From positions 1 to 50,110 of the forward strand of contig DUPY01000018.1 in assembly GCA_012838065.1 (NCBI GenBank): a DNA stretch of 50,110 nucleotides, read 5' to 3'. The DNA comes from Acholeplasma sp. Its GTDB lineage: Bacteria > Bacillota_I > Bacilli_A > Acholeplasmatales > Acholeplasmataceae. Below the pieces are notes generated by a model, which worked only from the letters and a program-made list of their open reading frames with translations, was not told the DNA's origin and did not search any database. Within the stretch, counting starts at the first letter, position 1; every line of letters starts with the position of its first letter. Both the position numbers and the translations under genes were made by a program. This document shows, one piece after another, positions 1 through 9,581 of the stretch.

Positions 1-1846
1 TATAGCCACCAATAACACCACCGACATCTTTTGTACCACTTACAAGTCCCGCACTATAATTATTTCTTACATAAATATAGGTTGTCTTTGTTGAGTATCC
101 CGTTGTTCGATAGACATATAAGTATGTATGTCCTAAGATACCGCCAACATAGTTACGACCAAGTATTTCTCCGCGGTTATAAGAGTTATCGAGTGTTGCC
201 ACATTTAAGTGCCCACTAATACCACCAATATAATCTCCGCTTGCATTAATGTCACCATGGTTGTATGTTTGGTCTATTGTTCCGCCATTTAAGTAACCAA
301 CAATACCTCCAACATAACTTGTGGCTTCTATGTTTGCTAAGTTATAGACGTTTGTAACTAATCCGCTTTCTTGGTAACCAACAATGCCACCAACATAACT
401 TCCAGCTTTAATACTTCCTGTTACCGATAGATTTTGAATTGTTCCTTTACCAAAGCGTCCAAATAAACCTTGGTAACTATCCGTTGTGTTTCGATTTAAT
501 ATAAATTGAGCGTTATTACCATCAAAAGAACCATAGAACGGTTTTCCATTAATACCGATTGGACTAAAATCACCAAGGTTAAAAGTTAGTTTCCCGTCTG
601 CAACTTTATAAAAAACGCCTTCAAATGTATTACCATTTTCAATTTTACGTTTTAAATCAACTAAGTCTTGAACTTCACGTATAATAAATGGACGACTTAA
701 AGAACCAATACCATTAATGATGTTAATTTCAATAAGTTCTTCAGAACGCGATTTAATTTGTATATTTGCATGATCTGTAAAATATCGAAGTTGCGGATAA
801 TATCCATAACTTGACGTAATATCTTCAAATTTCCAATAACTTGTAGCATTTGCAAATTTGCTCGGCATATTGGTAAATAATTCTTCTGTTGTTAATCCTA
901 CAACACCTTCTGTCGTATTTTTAACAGCAGATGGTTTTACTTTTCCATCGGGTTGATCATAGTTTGCGATAACCGTAATGTCATAGTAAAGATTTACACG
1001 ATTTGTTTTATTCGTATATGGCGATCCGCCATAGCTTGTTCTATTTTTGTTATAAGCACCGATTACACCACCAACATTATTTGTCGCTGATACTTTACCA
1101 GCATTATATCCATTTGTAATATTTAATGGTGTCTGCGCTGTTGAATAACCAGTTGTACGATAAACATAAAGGTATGTATAGCCTACAAGTCCGCCGACAT
1201 AACTATTACCAACAACTTCTCCGCGATTGTACATTTGCGTTAATGTACCGACATTTAAAAAACCTACAAGTCCACCGACATAGTTTACACCGGTGATGTT
1301 TGCTGTATTATACACGTTACGTATGGTACTACCCGTATTCACTTGACCAACAACGGCTCCGACATAGTTTTGACCTTTAATAAAACCAGAAACACTAAAA
1401 TTTTCTACAACGGCATTTTGTATAAAACCAAAAAGACCAACATAGTTGGTTGTTTCTTTATTTATTGAAAGTTTAAAGTTAACGCCTGAACCATCGAAAG
1501 TTCCTGAAAAAGGTTTGCCGCTAGTACCAATTGGCGTAAAATCACCTAAGTTAATTTCACTAATGCCTGCAGCAACGACAATAACTTTTCCACTGAAGGA
1601 ATTTCCTGATGCAACTTCACTAGCAAGTGTGTACATATCTTCTGCACTACCAATAACGTAAGGATCTGTCTCCGTTCCAGCCTCACTCATAAATGTTGTT
1701 GCATATGCCGGTTCTCGGTACGCAATCATTGTAGAATCATGGTGTGTTGTATTCTTCGTGGTGTTGATTACATTTAATAAAATGAGAAAACTTACTAAAA
1801 AGAACAATGAAGCGATTACAACTAGAATCAACCTATTTCTTTTCAC
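1..1846 (-). CDS. Secreted or anchored surface protein with GLUG-type repeats (partial, runs off left edge)
   Basis: The frame is open for 615 codons from a GTG start to the window edge, so the C-terminus is missing. The start is set by GGAG eight bases upstream. Residues 6-27 form one hydrophobic segment (signal anchor or signal peptide). Two long modules follow, at about residues 62-300 and 386-615. Each opens with a PYVIG/PFIIR stretch and an L-G-D-F-x-P-I-G motif, then repeats YVGG(I/L)VG units separated by N-rich turns, the pattern of GLUG-motif and related beta-helix surface proteins. The segment YLYVYRTTGYST recurs exactly in both modules (about residues 225 and 575). The role is probably adhesion or extracellular matrix, which is inference. 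A c-di-GMP riboswitch lies in its leader, so expression should follow second-messenger level. Confidence 0.8.
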   Translation of the reverse strand, partial: MKRNRLILVVIASLFFLVSFLILLNVINTTKNTTHHDSTMIAYREPAYATTFMSEAGTETDPYVIGSAEDMYTLASEVASGNSFSGKVIVVAAGISEINLGDFTPIGTSGKPFSGTFDGSGVNFKLSINKETTNYVGLFGFIQNAVVENFSVSGFIKGQNYVGAVVGQVNTGSTIRNVYNTANITGVNYVGGLVGFLNVGTLTQMYNRGEVVGNSYVGGLVGYTYLYVYRTTGYSTAQTPLNITNGYNAGKVSATNNVGGVIGAYNKNRTSYGGSPYTNKTNRVNLYYDITVIANYDQPDGKVKPSAVKNTTEGVVGLTTEELFTNMPSKFANATSYWKFEDITSSYGYYPQLRYFTDHANIQIKSRSEELIEINIINGIGSLSRPFIIREVQDLVDLKRKIENGNTFEGVFYKVADGKLTFNLGDFSPIGINGKPFYGSFDGNNAQFILNRNTTDSYQGLFGRFGKGTIQNLSVTGSIKAGSYVGGIVGYQESGLVTNVYNLANIEATSYVGGIVGYLNGGTIDQTYNHGDINASGDYIGGISGHLNVATLDNSYNRGEILGRNYVGGILGHTYLYVYRTTGYSTKTTYIYVRNNYSAGLVSGTKDVGGVIGGY

Positions 1847-1865
1847 CTTGTCAACTCCAATCACG

Positions 1866-1912
1866 ATAAATAATAAAAGATAGACTATGTGCCAGTGCAA
1901 ATAGTCTATCTT
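1866..1912 (-). terminator. Intrinsic terminator, expression platform of the c-di-GMP riboswitch
   Basis: A perfect 12-bp stem (1877-1888 with 1901-1912) with a 12-nt loop is followed on the minus strand by a T-rich run. It lies between the aptamer and the ribosome binding site of the GLUG gene. A competing antiterminator can be drawn. Bases 1933-1942 at the 3' end of the aptamer pair with 1891-1899 in the terminator loop (9 bp, one bulge), and a second helix of six pairs with one mismatch uses the first strand of the terminator stem. The two folds exclude each other. Confidence 0.85.
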
Positions 1913-1919
1913 ATTAACG

Positions 1920-2003
1920 CGATAGTCGTACGTGCAACTGGCTACCATTTTACAGGCCCTATAGCTTTGCGTCGCCAGATTTCTCTGGGTTTGCCGATTA
2001 ACT
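1920..2003 (-). promoter_or_regulatory. c-di-GMP-I (GEMM) riboswitch aptamer
   Basis: On the minus strand the order of conserved GEMM elements is complete. GGCAAACC is at 1995-1988. A short hairpin with a GAAA-type loop (CCAGAGAAATCTGG) follows. GACGCAAAGC is at 1973-1964, then TATAGGGCCT, and finally ATGGTAGCCAG ending near 1938. This is the signature of class I cyclic di-GMP riboswitches. Because the 3' end of the aptamer also forms the antiterminator, ligand binding should free the terminator and switch the gene off. That direction is inferred from pairing only. Confidence 0.9.
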
Positions 2004-2050
2004 TGATTTTGATTTGTATATATATATACAACTATGTCTCTACATTACTT

Positions 2051-2079
2051 ATTATAGACTAATTGCAAGTAAATTGCAA
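2051..2079 (-). promoter_or_regulatory. Promoter of the riboswitch/GLUG transcript
   Basis: TTGCAA (2079-2074) and TATAAT (2056-2051) are separated by exactly 17 bases on the minus strand, placing +1 near 2044, about 40 bases before the aptamer. TTGCAATT-like words occur three times in and above this promoter. A short A/T inverted repeat (2014-2030) lies in the leader before the aptamer. The remaining bases, up to rplQ, hold nothing else I can identify. Confidence 0.75.
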
Positions 2080-2232
2080 CCAAAATTGCATATTATAGCA
2101 CTTTCTAGGGAAAAAACATTTATTTTGCTCAACATTTTTTTAAAAAAAGAAAAATTGGCTTTATACCGTTTTTTCGGGCTTATTATGCCATTAAGTCATT
2201 CTACTGATAGTTTATAATGCTTATAAAATTGT

Positions 2233-2262
2233 ATAAAAAAAGACTTGATCGCTCAAGTCTTT
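2233..2262 (-). terminator. Terminator of the S10-spc-alpha operon
   Basis: A 10-bp stem AAAGACTTGA/TCAAGTCTTT with a four-base loop is followed by seven T on the minus strand, 15 bases after the rplQ stop. It is the only strong terminator seen in the 14-kb ribosomal gene cluster. Confidence 0.9.
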
Positions 2263-2276
2263 GTAATGATTAATTT

Positions 2277-2633
2277 TTATACGAATTCGATAATTGCCAT
2301 TGGCGCCGCATCGCCACGTCTTGGTACGGTTTTGATAATACGAGTATAGCCACCTTTTCTATCTTTAAAGCGTGGTCCTAGTTCATCAAATAATTTTTGA
2401 AGTGCATTTTGACCTTCTTTAACTTCTTCAAATCTAACGGTTTCGGCAGCTTTTCTTCTGGCACTTAAAGAACCATCTTTAGCTAACGTAATCATTTCGT
2501 CTGCTAATTTTTTTAATTCTTTAGCTTTTGCTTCAGTTGTAGTAATTGATTCATGAATAATGATGTCCGTTACTAAATCACGTAGTAAAGCTTTTCTTTG
2601 ATCGCTTGTTCTTCTTAATCTACTGTAAGCCAT
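2277..2633 (-). CDS. rplQ: Large ribosomal subunit protein L17
   Basis: 118 residues, the usual bacterial L17 length. It starts [20 protein letters not shown] and keeps the central [10 protein letters not shown] and the C-terminal GYTRI segment that contact 23S rRNA. L17 sits near the peptide exit tunnel. It is the last gene of the alpha part of the operon, four bases after rpoA, in the canonical rpsM-rpsK-rpoA-rplQ order, and is followed directly by the terminator hairpin. Confidence 0.98.
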   Translation of the reverse strand: MAYSRLRRTSDQRKALLRDLVTDIIIHESITTTEAKAKELKKLADEMITLAKDGSLSARRKAAETVRFEEVKEGQNALQKLFDELGPRFKDRKGGYTRIIKTVPRRGDAAPMAIIEFV

Positions 2634-2637
2634 GATT

Positions 2638-3645
2638 TTACTCCTTTTCTTCGTCGTCTTCTAAATCAAACTTATCGTTTTTAGAACTATTAATAAATTC
2701 TAAACCATGTTCTGCTAATTTTTCTTTAAGTTCTTTAAATGATTTTCTACCTAAAGAACGTAGACGCATTACATCTTCTTCTGTTTGACTAACAATTTGA
2801 CCTACGGTATAAATGCCTGATCTCTTTAATGAGTTAAACAATCTTACCGATAAATCTAATTGTTCAATTTTCATATCTAATTTTTTGTTAACTGGTTCTT
2901 CTGTTTTTTCAAAAACGAAACTCATGTTTTGTGCTGATTCACTAATCTCAACAATAATTGAGAAGTAGTCAATTAACATTTTAGATGCGATAGCTAATGC
3001 TTCTTTACCTTCAATTGCACCATTGGTTTCAATCTCTAAATGTAATTCATCAGCATCACCACGTGTTTTTTCAACATGATAAGCTACACGTGTTACTGGA
3101 GTATAGATAGAATCAATTGCTATAACACCAGCTTGACCGTAGTTAAATGCTTTATTTTTTTCAGCACTCACATAGCCAACGCCACGTCTAACAGTAACTT
3201 CCATTGCTAATTTACCACCTTTTGCTAAAGTAGCAATTTCTTGGTCTGGGTTAACAATAGTTACCCCATCAACACGGTGGAAGTCTCCTGCTCTAACTTT
3301 TCCTTCAGTATCTTTGTATAGTTCTAATTTTTGTTCGTAATTAGGATCGTCTGAATCAACTGTGAAAATAACTTTTTTCAAGTTTAAAACAATACCCATA
3401 ACATCTTCATAAACGCCTTCGATTGTGGAGAACTCATGCTCTACACCATCAATTTTCACATTAACAATGGCAGCGCCTGGAAGTGATGATAATAACACAC
3501 GTCTTAATGCGTTTCCTAATGTAATACCATAACCTCTTTCAAGTGGCGCAATCGTGAATTTAACGCCGTTTAGATTATCTCTGCCATCTTCAGTTTTTGT
3601 TACTTCAACAACTGATGTTGGTTTTTCAAACTTTAAATCTTTCAC
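2638..3645 (-). CDS. rpoA: RNA polymerase alpha subunit
   Basis: 335 residues with both domains. The N-terminal dimerisation and assembly domain (about 1-235) includes the conserved [17 protein letters not shown] segment. An acidic linker is followed by the C-terminal domain (about 255-315) with the helix-hairpin-helix [16 protein letters not shown] that contacts UP elements and activators. The tail is very acidic (DLEDDEEKE). Alpha dimerises first and nucleates core polymerase assembly. It lies between rpsK and rplQ as in most Bacteria. Confidence 0.98.
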   Translation of the reverse strand: MKDLKFEKPTSVVEVTKTEDGRDNLNGVKFTIAPLERGYGITLGNALRRVLLSSLPGAAIVNVKIDGVEHEFSTIEGVYEDVMGIVLNLKKVIFTVDSDDPNYEQKLELYKDTEGKVRAGDFHRVDGVTIVNPDQEIATLAKGGKLAMEVTVRRGVGYVSAEKNKAFNYGQAGVIAIDSIYTPVTRVAYHVEKTRGDADELHLEIETNGAIEGKEALAIASKMLIDYFSIIVEISESAQNMSFVFEKTEEPVNKKLDMKIEQLDLSVRLFNSLKRSGIYTVGQIVSQTEEDVMRLRSLGRKSFKELKEKLAEHGLEFINSSKNDKFDLEDDEEKE

Positions 3646-3663
3646 TAGTTTCCCCCCCTAGAA

Positions 3664-4050
3664 TTATCCACGAGGACGTTTTGGTGGTCTACATCCGTTA
3701 TGTGGAACTGGTGTTACGTCTTTAATTGCTGTAATTTCTAAACCTGCAGCTTGTAGCGAACGAATCGCTGCTTCTCTACCTGGTCCTGGTCCTTTAACTG
3801 AAACCTCTACTTTAATCATACCTGCGTCCATAGCTGCTTTAGCCGCTGTTTCAGCTGACATTTGAGCCGCAAAAGGCGTTGATTTACGACTACCTTTGAT
3901 GCCTAGAGCACCTGATGAACACCAAGCAACTGCATTACCGTCCATGTCGGTAATTGTTACGATTGTATTATTGAAAGTTGTATGAATGTGGGCAACACCA
4001 AGGGGAATATTTTTCTTAACTTTACGTTTTGTTTGTTTTTTACGAGCCAT
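3664..4050 (-). CDS. rpsK: Small ribosomal subunit protein S11
   Basis: 128 residues. It shows the S11 core [15 protein letters not shown] and the signature near the C-terminus ([20 protein letters not shown]), ending in the basic [12 protein letters not shown] tail. S11 lies on the 30S platform and contacts the mRNA in the E site. The start follows an AGGAGG-type site. It is 13 bases downstream of rpsM. Confidence 0.98.
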   Translation of the reverse strand: MARKKQTKRKVKKNIPLGVAHIHTTFNNTIVTITDMDGNAVAWCSSGALGIKGSRKSTPFAAQMSAETAAKAAMDAGMIKVEVSVKGPGPGREAAIRSLQAAGLEITAIKDVTPVPHNGCRPPKRPRG

Positions 4051-4063
4051 GATTTATTCCTCC

Positions 4064-4429
4064 TTATTTCTTCTTGCCGGTGATTGGTTTCGCTTTACCT
4101 CTACGTGTACGTGCGTTATTTCTTGTGTTTTGTCCACGTACAGGTAATCCTTTACGATGGCGAATGCCACGGTAAGAACCAATTTCCATTAATCGTTTGA
4201 TATTTAATGTAACTTCTCTACGTAAGTCACCTTCTACTGTGTAGTTTACTACTTCAGTTCTAATGTTGTTTAATTGATCTTCTGTAAGATCTTTAACTCT
4301 AATGTCTTCACTAACATTTGCAGCTTCTAAGATTTTCTTAGCTGTTGAAATGCCAATACCATATACATAAGTCAACGAAATTACTACGCGTTTATCGCGT
4401 GGTACGTCAACACCTGCTATTCTTGCCAT
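4064..4429 (-). CDS. rpsM: Small ribosomal subunit protein S13
   Basis: 121 residues. The N-terminal [15 protein letters not shown] and the helix-two-turn-helix region ([12 protein letters not shown]) are typical, and the C-terminal basic extension ([18 protein letters not shown]) is the part that reaches the P-site tRNA. S13 forms bridges B1a and B1b to the 50S head. It follows rpmJ directly, as in nearly all Firmicutes. Confidence 0.98.
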   Translation of the reverse strand: MARIAGVDVPRDKRVVISLTYVYGIGISTAKKILEAANVSEDIRVKDLTEDQLNNIRTEVVNYTVEGDLRREVTLNIKRLMEIGSYRGIRHRKGLPVRGQNTRNNARTRRGKAKPITGKKK

Positions 4430-4441
4430 AGTATCTCCTTT

Positions 4442-4558
4442 TTAACCTTGTCTTTGGTTATGTCTTCTATTTTTTTTGTTAATAACGTAAACGCGACCTT
4501 TACGTCTTACGATGATGTCGTCTTCGCTACGTTTTTTTACTGATGCTCTTACTTTCAT
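4442..4558 (-). CDS. rpmJ: Large ribosomal subunit protein L36, zinc-free variant
   Basis: A 38-residue protein between infA and rpsM, the normal rpmJ position. It begins [14 protein letters not shown] and ends RRHNQRQG, both recognisable as L36. The zinc ribbon is lost: the usual CxxC (as in CEKC) reads SEDD, and the third ligand Cys reads Asn, with only the histidine kept. This is a C-minus L36. L36 packs against 23S rRNA domains and is made without zinc in some lineages, often as a second copy; here the operon copy itself is zinc-free. Confidence 0.95.
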   Translation of the reverse strand: MKVRASVKKRSEDDIIVRRKGRVYVINKKNRRHNQRQG

Positions 4559-4572
4559 CTTTTACATTCTCC

Positions 4573-4791
4573 TTATTTACGGCGATACGTAATACGTCCG
4601 CGGCTTAAATCGTATGGTGACAATTCTACTACAACTTTATCACCAGGTAAAATGCGTATGTTATTCATACGGATTTTACCAGATACATGCGCTAGAACGA
4701 CGTGCCCGTTTTGTAATTCTACTTTAAATTTTGTGTTGGGTAAAACTTCAATGACTTTAGCTTCTACTTCGATCAAATCTTCTCTTGCCAT
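4573..4791 (-). CDS. infA: Translation initiation factor IF-1
   Basis: 72 residues, exactly the family length. It is a single OB fold: [19 protein letters not shown], the loop [19 protein letters not shown], and the C-terminal [13 protein letters not shown]-1 occupies the 30S A site during initiation. It lies between map and rpmJ, four bases after map, in the standard Firmicutes order adk-map-infA-rpmJ. Confidence 0.98.
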   Translation of the reverse strand: MAREDLIEVEAKVIEVLPNTKFKVELQNGHVVLAHVSGKIRMNNIRILPGDKVVVELSPYDLSRGRITYRRK

Positions 4792-4795
4792 AACT

Positions 4796-5554
4796 TCACT
4801 CCTTTTTAAGGTCGGTTAATATTTCATAACCGTCATCTGTAATAACAATCATATGCTCAAAATGCGCACTTGGTTTACGATCTAAAGTAATCGTAGTCCA
4901 GTTGTCTGACAATATACGCACTTCTTTTGTTCCCATGTTAAACATTGGTTCCACGCAGAATGTCATGCCTTTTTTTAGAATAGGACCTTCGCCAGCTTTT
5001 CCAAAGTTCGGAACATACGGTTCTTCATGTAATGATTGTCCAATTCCATGACCTGTAAACTCTTCTACAATGCCATAACCAAACGGTTTAGCATAACTTT
5101 CAATTGCATGTGATATATCAGAAACACGATTGCCAGGTTTTGCTTGTTTCAAGCCTTCATACAATGCATTTTCTGTGACAGTTAATAATTGAGCTATTTC
5201 AGGACGGATGTTTCCTACTGGATATGTCTTAGCAGCATCGGCGTGATAACCTTTATAGTTAACTCCGATATCAATAGTGATAATGTCGCCTTCTTTTAAT
5301 ATTTTCTTTTTAGAAGGTATTCCGTGCACAACCACTTCATTAACTGATGTACATAAACTTCCAGTAAATCCATGATAGTTCTTAAAAGATGGGGTTGCAC
5401 CATGACTTTTAATGAAATTTTCTGCAAGTAAATCGAGTTCCAATGTTGAAATGCCTGGTCGAATATGTCCCTCTAACATTTCTCTTGTTAAAGCTAATAT
5501 TTCACCAGCTTTTCTCATAAGTTCAATTTCACGTTCTGATTTAATCAATATCAC
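4796..5554 (-). CDS. map: Type I methionine aminopeptidase
   Basis: Removes the initiator methionine from nascent proteins. The metal ligands of the pita-bread fold are visible: D in [15 protein letters not shown] in the same segment, H in FTGHGIG, E in VEPMF and the last E in AHFEHM. I chose the GTG reading VILIKSERE because AGGTGA lies eight bases upstream. A GTG nine bases earlier (5563) is also in frame and would add MNL. Either start overlaps the end of adk, so the two are translationally coupled. Confidence 0.96.
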   Translation of the reverse strand: MILIKSEREIELMRKAGEILALTREMLEGHIRPGISTLELDLLAENFIKSHGATPSFKNYHGFTGSLCTSVNEVVVHGIPSKKKILKEGDIITIDIGVNYKGYHADAAKTYPVGNIRPEIAQLLTVTENALYEGLKQAKPGNRVSDISHAIESYAKPFGYGIVEEFTGHGIGQSLHEEPYVPNFGKAGEGPILKKGMTFCVEPMFNMGTKEVRILSDNWTTITLDRKPSAHFEHMIVITDDGYEILTDLKKE

Positions 5555-6200
5555 TAAGTTCACCTATTACTTTTAATACACTCTGATGCGTTCCCATAAT
5601 TGTTCCTGCGCCATCAACCTCAACTAATAAACCTTTTTCTTTATAATATTCGATAACTGGTTCCGTTTGATTACGGTAAATTGTTAAGCGTTTAAGAACA
5701 GTTTCTGGCATATCATCTTCTCTTTGAATAATTTTTGCCCCATCAAAGTCACATAACCCTTCAACTTTAGGTTTTTTATTAAGCAAATGATATGTTGCAC
5801 CACAAACTGGGCATACTCTTCTTCCGGAAAGTCTTTCAACGATTTCATCATCTTTACCATTAATAAAGACAACAACATCAAGTTTTTGACCTTTCTCTTT
5901 CAGCATGTTATCAAGCGCTTCTGCTTGGAAAACAGTTCGCGGATAACCATCGAATAAAAAGCCTTTTTCACAATCCTTTTCCATTAAACGGTAAGCCACA
6001 ACGTCATTGGTAACATCATCAGGGACAAACTCGCCCCTGCTGATAAAATTATGGATAATTTTACCAACAGGTTTGTCCGTTTGTGTTAATGATCTGAATA
6101 TTTGTCCAGTAGAAATATGGGGGATTTGATAATGCTCTTTCAATAACTCGGCTTCTGTACCTTTACCGACACCGGGAGGTCCAATAAGAATAATACGCAT
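5541..6200 (-). CDS. adk: Adenylate kinase
   Basis: 219 residues. It converts ATP + AMP to two ADP. The P-loop GPPGVGKGT is at residue 7, the NMP-binding region follows (HISTGQIFR), FDGYPRT is intact, and the long LID (about 127-165) carries the zinc motif CPVC with a later C and D (C-x2-C-x16-C-x2-D). The zinc site here is thus retained, unlike those of L36, S14 and RecR in this window. It lies between secY and map. Confidence 0.98.
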   Translation of the reverse strand: MRIILIGPPGVGKGTEAELLKEHYQIPHISTGQIFRSLTQTDKPVGKIIHNFISRGEFVPDDVTNDVVAYRLMEKDCEKGFLFDGYPRTVFQAEALDNMLKEKGQKLDVVVFINGKDDEIVERLSGRRVCPVCGATYHLLNKKPKVEGLCDFDGAKIIQREDDMPETVLKRLTIYRNQTEPVIEYYKEKGLLVEVDGAGTIMGTHQSVLKVIGELSDID

Positions 6201-6220
6201 TTTGTCCCATTTCCTTTTCT

Positions 6221-7516
6221 TTATTTTTTGAAAATACCTTGATATTCTTCTTTCTCTGCATCTGTTTCAACTTGTTGTGTTGTTTCAACTGCAACACCAA
6301 CTACGATCAGTAAACTTGTACCACCGATTGTAATTGCTGAACCTGTAAATCCAAAAATTTGTGAAATAATAATTGGAAGTACAGCTAATACGACAAGATA
6401 TACTGTACCTAAAACTGTAATTTTAAATAACAATCTTGCAATGAAGTTTTTGGTATCTTCACCTGGTTTAACACTTGGAATGTAAGCATTAGACTTCTGT
6501 AAGTTGTCTGCCATTTTGTTAGGATCAATTGTTAAAAACGCATAGAAGAATGAGAATAAAACAATTAATATAACATATAGAATAAATCCTATTGGCATTT
6601 GGTTATTAAAGATTTGGTTAATCCAAATCGATACGTTACTTCCTGAACTTTGTGATAAACCAACAAATGTTAAGGGAATACTCATAATCGTTGAAGCAAA
6701 GATTACTGGAATAACTCCAGAACTATTTAATTTAATCGGAATATGAGAATCACTCTTACCTTGACGGTTGGCATATTGAATTGGAACTTTACGAGTTGCA
6801 ATTTGTAAATAAACAACTCCAAGTAAGATTGCTAGGAATAATACCAACACGAAGATGTATAATACAACGTTCCAACCAGTTAAATTAGCACCTAAATATT
6901 TTTGATTTAATGATGTAATCATAACTGGGAAACTTGTTACGATACCAGCAACGATCAAGATTGATGTTCCGTTACCAATACCTTTTTTAGTAATCAAGTC
7001 ACCGATGTAAATTGAAAATGCTGTACCAGCAGTAATTGTTAACGCCATGTAAATGAAGTGCAATGCATTTGCTTCAATAATACTTGGAATTAAAATATTA
7101 CCTGGTGTACCATATGCAAGACCTAAGAGTAAGCCTAAGCCTTGAATAAAGGCTAATGCAATCGCTAAATATCTTGTAATACGGTTTAGTTTTTGTTTAC
7201 CTGAATCGCCTTGTTCACTAAGTTCTTTTAATGAAGGTAACACCATTTGTAATAATTGAACGACAATAGATGCTGTAATATATGGTGAAATACCTAAAGC
7301 TAGAATTGATGATTGTGCGAGAGCTTGACCACTAAAGTTGTTTAAAATGTCTAAGAATGAACCGCTAGTTGCAATAGCGTTTCTAATAAGTGAAGTATCT
7401 AATAGCGGAATTGGAATATGACTAACAATTCTAAAAATTAATAATAACCCTAACGTGATAGCTAGGCGAACCATAACTGTTTTATTACTTAGAACCTTCG
7501 TTATACGTCTCCACAT
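6221..7516 (-). CDS. secY: Preprotein translocase subunit SecY
   Basis: 431 residues with ten hydrophobic segments. The plug region follows TM1 (IPLLDTSLIRNA), SILALGISPYITASI is the TM2 signature, and the cytosolic loops with QYANRQGKSDSHIPIKLNSS and PSVKPGEDT contact SecA and the ribosome. SecY is the core of the membrane export channel, which the lipoprotein and nuclease genes of this window need. GAGGT eight bases before the ATG lies inside the end of rplO. Confidence 0.98.
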   Translation of the reverse strand: MWRRITKVLSNKTVMVRLAITLGLLLIFRIVSHIPIPLLDTSLIRNAIATSGSFLDILNNFSGQALAQSSILALGISPYITASIVVQLLQMVLPSLKELSEQGDSGKQKLNRITRYLAIALAFIQGLGLLLGLAYGTPGNILIPSIIEANALHFIYMALTITAGTAFSIYIGDLITKKGIGNGTSILIVAGIVTSFPVMITSLNQKYLGANLTGWNVVLYIFVLVLFLAILLGVVYLQIATRKVPIQYANRQGKSDSHIPIKLNSSGVIPVIFASTIMSIPLTFVGLSQSSGSNVSIWINQIFNNQMPIGFILYVILIVLFSFFYAFLTIDPNKMADNLQKSNAYIPSVKPGEDTKNFIARLLFKITVLGTVYLVVLAVLPIIISQIFGFTGSAITIGGTSLLIVVGVAVETTQQVETDAEKEEYQGIFKK

Positions 7517-7517
7517 A

Positions 7518-7955
7518 TTATAAGACCTCTACAGTCCCACCAGCACTTGCAATTTTTTCAGCAGCATTAGCTGAAAAGCGATGCGCTTTTACAGTGATTT
7601 TTTTCTCTAAGTTACCATTTGCTAAAACTTTAACACCTGATAAAACTTTTTTGATAACACCACGTGCTACTAATACCTCTGGTGTTACAACTTCACCGTC
7701 ATTGAATACGTTTAAGTCATCTAAATTGATAACTGTGTATTCAACACGGTTGACATTTTTGAAGCCTCTTTTAGGAATTCTTTGGAAGAAAGGAATTTGT
7801 CCCCCTTCAAATCCAGGACGAGTACCGCCACCACTTCTAGCTAATTGACCTTTCGATCCTTTACCAGCAGTTTTACCAGTACCACTACCAGGGCCTCTAC
7901 CTAAACGTTTTCTTGCTTTTCTGGCACCTTCAACAGGTTTTAATTCGTTTAACAT
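7518..7955 (-). CDS. rplO: Large ribosomal subunit protein L15
   Basis: 145 residues. It has the glycine- and arginine-rich N-terminal extension ([20 protein letters not shown], threading into 23S rRNA) and the C-terminal globular part with [15 protein letters not shown]15 is a late-assembling 50S protein. It is one base before secY, so translation of the two is likely coupled. Confidence 0.98.
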   Translation of the reverse strand: MLNELKPVEGARKARKRLGRGPGSGTGKTAGKGSKGQLARSGGGTRPGFEGGQIPFFQRIPKRGFKNVNRVEYTVINLDDLNVFNDGEVVTPEVLVARGVIKKVLSGVKVLANGNLEKKITVKAHRFSANAAEKIASAGGTVEVL

Positions 7956-7966
7956 AATGCCCCTCC

Positions 7967-8143
7967 TTAAACTTCTTTAACGCTAACTAAATGACTGATT
8001 GTTTGAATCATACCTTTAATAGCTTCGTTTTCTTCTTTTACAACTACTTGATTGATTTTTTTCAAACCTAATGCATGTGCGGTTTTTACTTGATTAGGTT
8101 TACGGCCGATTAGGCTACGTACTAATTTAATTTCTAATTTCAT
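7967..8143 (-). CDS. rpmD: Large ribosomal subunit protein L30
   Basis: 58 residues starting [19 protein letters not shown], the bacterial short form. A longer in-frame reading exists upstream but overlaps rpsE and lacks family similarity. The ATG used here has GGAG ten bases upstream inside the rpsE C-terminus and starts directly after the rpsE stop. The motif [13 protein letters not shown] is typical. It lies in the usual rpsE-rpmD-rplO order. Confidence 0.97.
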   Translation of the reverse strand: MKLEIKLVRSLIGRKPNQVKTAHALGLKKINQVVVKEENEAIKGMIQTISHLVSVKEV

Positions 8144-8144
8144 A

Positions 8145-8648
8145 TTACGCCAACTCCGATACATCAATGCCACGTAATGCAGCAACTTGTTCAGCAGTTC
8201 TTAATTGTTTTAATCCTTCGAATGTTGCACGAACCATGTTAATAGGTGTGCTTGTTCCTAAAGATTTAGATAAGATGTCGTTAACGCCAGCAAGTTCAAA
8301 GATTGAACGTACCGCACCACCGGCGATAACCCCAGTACCTTCAGATGCTGGTTTTAAGAATACTTTACCTGCACCGAATTCGCCTGTTATTGTGTGTGGA
8401 ATTGTAGTTCCAACGATTGGAACTGTGATTAAATTTGATTTTGCATGTTCAATTGCTTTTTTGATTGCATCAGGTACTTCAGCAGCTTTGCCTGTACCGA
8501 ATCCGATAACACCTTTTTTATTTCCTACAATTACTAAAGCAGAGAAACGGAAACGACGTCCACCTTTAACAACTTTGGTAACACGGTTTATCGCAACAAC
8601 ACGTTCTTCAAATTCTTTTGTTTCTTCTTCAAAATTTCTTCTAGCCAT
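8145..8648 (-). CDS. rpsE: Small ribosomal subunit protein S5
   Basis: 167 residues. The N-terminal dsRNA-binding-like domain contains [22 protein letters not shown], with the loop whose changes cause ambiguity and spectinomycin phenotypes in other bacteria. The C-terminal domain has [15 protein letters not shown]5 lies at the mRNA entry channel with S3 and S4. The stop is one base from the rpmD start. Confidence 0.98.
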   Translation of the reverse strand: MARRNFEEETKEFEERVVAINRVTKVVKGGRRFRFSALVIVGNKKGVIGFGTGKAAEVPDAIKKAIEHAKSNLITVPIVGTTIPHTITGEFGAGKVFLKPASEGTGVIAGGAVRSIFELAGVNDILSKSLGTSTPINMVRATFEGLKQLRTAEQVAALRGIDVSELA

Positions 8649-8660
8649 GTTATCCCTCCT

Positions 8661-9014
8661 TTAGAATTGTAAGCCAGCTTCTCTAGCGGCATCAGCTAAA
8701 GCTTTGATTCGTCCATGGTATAAATAACCACTACGGTCGAATACAACTTTAGTAACTCCACCTTTAAGCGCTTTTTCAGCAATTAATTTACCTACTGCTT
8801 TAGCTGCTTCTACGTTCGCAACTTTAAGCCCTAGTTCAGCACTATTTGCACTAAATAGTGTTGTTTGATTTACATCATCAATGAGTTGTATGTAAAACTG
8901 TTTGTTTGAACGGTACACTGACATTCTTGGTCTTTCAGCGCTACCGATTACGGTTTTACGAATTCGAAGATGACGCTTTTGTCTTGTAATGTTTTTACTT
9001 AATTTTTTTATCAT
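8661..9014 (-). CDS. rplR: Large ribosomal subunit protein L18
   Basis: 117 residues. The basic N-terminus ([12 protein letters not shown]) and core motifs [33 protein letters not shown] and [13 protein letters not shown] match bacterial L18, which binds 5S rRNA in the central protuberance with L5. It lies 12 bases upstream of rpsE. Confidence 0.98.
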   Translation of the reverse strand: MIKKLSKNITRQKRHLRIRKTVIGSAERPRMSVYRSNKQFYIQLIDDVNQTTLFSANSAELGLKVANVEAAKAVGKLIAEKALKGGVTKVVFDRSGYLYHGRIKALADAAREAGLQF

Positions 9015-9026
9015 CTACAAATCCTC

Positions 9027-9566
9027 CTATTTAGCCGTCTTTCCAGCTTTTCTAGCTACATACTCATCAACATAACGAATACCTTTTCCAAGATATGGTT
9101 CTGGTTTACGCACTGCTCTGATGTTTGCAGCAAACTCTCCAACAACTTGTTTATCAATACCTTCAATAGTAATTTCAGTATTTTTAGGTAATGTAACAGT
9201 TACGTTTTGTGGGATTTCAAATTCAACAGGGTGAGAGTAACCCACGTTTAATACCACTTTATTTCCTTGAAGTTGTGCTCTATAACCAACCCCACGGATT
9301 TCTAATTGTTTTTTGAATCCTTCACTTACACCATGAACCATGTTAGCTAACAATGCTCTTGTTGTACCATGAATTTTTCTTGTAAAAATATCATTGTCAG
9401 GTCTTGAAATAGTAATTTCATTTCCTTCTTGATTGATTGTTAATTTTTCGTTAAATTGGAACTCAAGTTCGCCTTTTGGTCCTTTAACAACAACATGGTT
9501 GTTAGCACCAATAGTAACGGTAACGTTAGCTGGAACTTGAATCACCTTATTTCCTATACGTGACAT
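9027..9566 (-). CDS. rplF: Large ribosomal subunit protein L6
   Basis: 179 residues, two tandem RNA-binding folds. [15 protein letters not shown] opens the protein. The C-terminal signature [20 protein letters not shown] is complete and ends in the typical basic tail. L6 sits close to the sarcin-ricin loop and supports elongation-factor binding. A GGAGG site precedes the ATG. Confidence 0.98.
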   Translation of the reverse strand: MSRIGNKVIQVPANVTVTIGANNHVVVKGPKGELEFQFNEKLTINQEGNEITISRPDNDIFTRKIHGTTRALLANMVHGVSEGFKKQLEIRGVGYRAQLQGNKVVLNVGYSHPVEFEIPQNVTVTLPKNTEITIEGIDKQVVGEFAANIRAVRKPEPYLGKGIRYVDEYVARKAGKTAK

Positions 9567-9581
9567 AAGTTTTCCTCCTAA

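Noticed and set aside
1-1846. Left-end region read as non-coding because no closed frame is present
   Set aside because: The minus strand is open for 615 codons from a GTG with ribosome site; it is simply cut by the window edge.
2014-2217. 67-codon plus-strand frame in the gap before rplQ
   Set aside because: It lies over the riboswitch promoter, has no ribosome site and reads as low-complexity hydrophobic sequence without family likeness.
8167-8664. 165-codon plus-strand frame opposite rpsE
   Set aside because: It is the antisense shadow of a certain ribosomal protein gene, with no ribosome binding site and composition typical of antisense frames.
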